The notes beneath the pieces are model-generated. The model was not told the DNA's origin. It ran no database searches and saw only the letters and a program-made list of their open reading frames with translations. Positions 63,512 to 64,000 of a stretch of DNA of 64,000 nt are shown piece after piece; position 1 is the first letter of the stretch, and the number at the start of each line of letters is the position of its first letter. A program made the position numbers and the translations under genes. Source of the stretch: Panagrolaimus kolymaensis (Eukaryota > Nematoda > Chromadorea > Rhabditida > Panagrolaimidae); the NCBI GenBank assembly GCA_028622995.1, contig JAJQJQ010000047.1, positions 1,984,001 to 2,048,000 on the forward strand, written 5' to 3'.

Positions 63512-64000
63512 TTATAAATAGTCTTGCCAGTTCTGATATAACCTATATTTCACCATTACTTGATAATGGAAGATGACCCAACCAATCCGAAAGGAGAATC
63601 CAAAAAGCGCGATTGCTATCATGAGTTTAATCTTAGGGTGGAGAGCCCTAAGATTAAAATCACTCCAAATCACACTTTTGAAGATCACAAGAACGGCGAG
63701 CAAAACGGGAACCAAGATCCAAGCATTATCAAGATATGAACCATATTTCATGCTTAAATAACGGCTCTTCATAAACCGAAAGGCAAAAGAAGGCATTGGT
63801 GGCTTCTTTTGTTCATCCATCTTCTTGGTCGATTGTTGTTGTTGGAGATCGACCCAAGATGGGGTGCTGTCGGTTGTCGTCTTCCCTTGACTGCTGACGG
63901 ATTCGGTTTGAACGTTATCTGGAAAAACAAGACAATTTAGATTTTTAGATTTTTTTGTTTATTTTAAAAGTTTTTTTTACCTTCAATGGACGATGATTCT
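63512..64000 (-). CDS. C-terminal part of a membrane protein, runs off the window
   Basis: The last exon is 63918-63512. The exon before it ends at 63981 and continues past position 64000; phase is kept across the 62-bp intron. The visible part has a Ser/Thr/Gln-rich region (QGKTTTDSTPSWVDLQQQQS), a basic stretch (FAFRFMKSRYLSMKYG), two hydrophobic segments (WILVPVLLAVLVIFKSVIW and IKLMIAIALFGFSFRIGWVI) and the end YRLYQNWQDYL. Codon use is richer in C and G than the surroundings, as in the H3 and Rabex-5-like genes. The family is not recognised. The N-terminus is outside the window. Confidence 0.75.

Overview
This is a stretch of a eukaryotic, very AT-rich nuclear genome, almost certainly a nematode. 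Genes are split by introns with GT..AG borders, many about 50 bp long. The recognisable genes include an innexin, a nematode-style NCLX-type Na+/Ca2+ exchanger, a DNase II, a Rabex-5-like VPS9 protein, and an expanded lineage-specific family carrying a TCKYF-motif F-box-like domain. A plant-parasitic tylenchid such as Meloidogyne fits the composition and the F-box-like expansion, but that genus call is inference. All exon joins below were made by reading splice sites and checking that reading phase is kept.

Layout. 1-9.4 kb: no intact gene; a 534-bp non-autonomous hAT element with 8-bp target-site duplication (275-808) and a decayed secreted-protein gene (7.4-7.9 kb). 9.5-13.0 kb: nine-exon TPR+SET methyltransferase-like gene. 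13.4-15.1 kb: fold-back MITE, then an F-box-like gene. 15.8-17.5 kb: gene remnants. 20.0-23.9 kb: two convergent unrecognised genes. 23.9-34.0 kb: about 10 kb of homopolymer-rich DNA between divergent genes. 34.0-37.5 kb: seven-exon innexin with a hAT-type MITE in an intron. 38.7-41.5 kb: a tetraspan membrane protein and a DNase II, both on the minus strand. 42.5 kb: a 69-residue basic protein. 43.1-44.7 kb: a near-perfect palindrome with arms of about 720-730 bp, running into the last exon of a gene that joins HAT-like repeats to the F-box-like domain (44.6-47.2 kb).

47.5-57.1 kb is a rearranged accessory block. A two-gene cassette (four-TM protein on +, F-box-like protein on -, tail to tail) occurs twice. 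A third TM copy stands without a partner, and the NCLX-type exchanger lies in the middle. Two of the three TM copies are broken (one nonsense codon, one mutated splice donor). The distal F-box-like copy cuts off an ornithine-carrier gene before its third repeat. 57.3-64 kb: Rabex-5-like gene, a divergent histone H3 variant, small membrane-protein ORFs and orphan exons, and the 3' end of a membrane protein that runs off the window.

The most notable items are: the H3 variant that lacks lysines 27, 36, 56 and 79; the large palindrome; the HAT/F-box-like fusion; and the cassette duplication with its broken copies and the truncated carrier gene.
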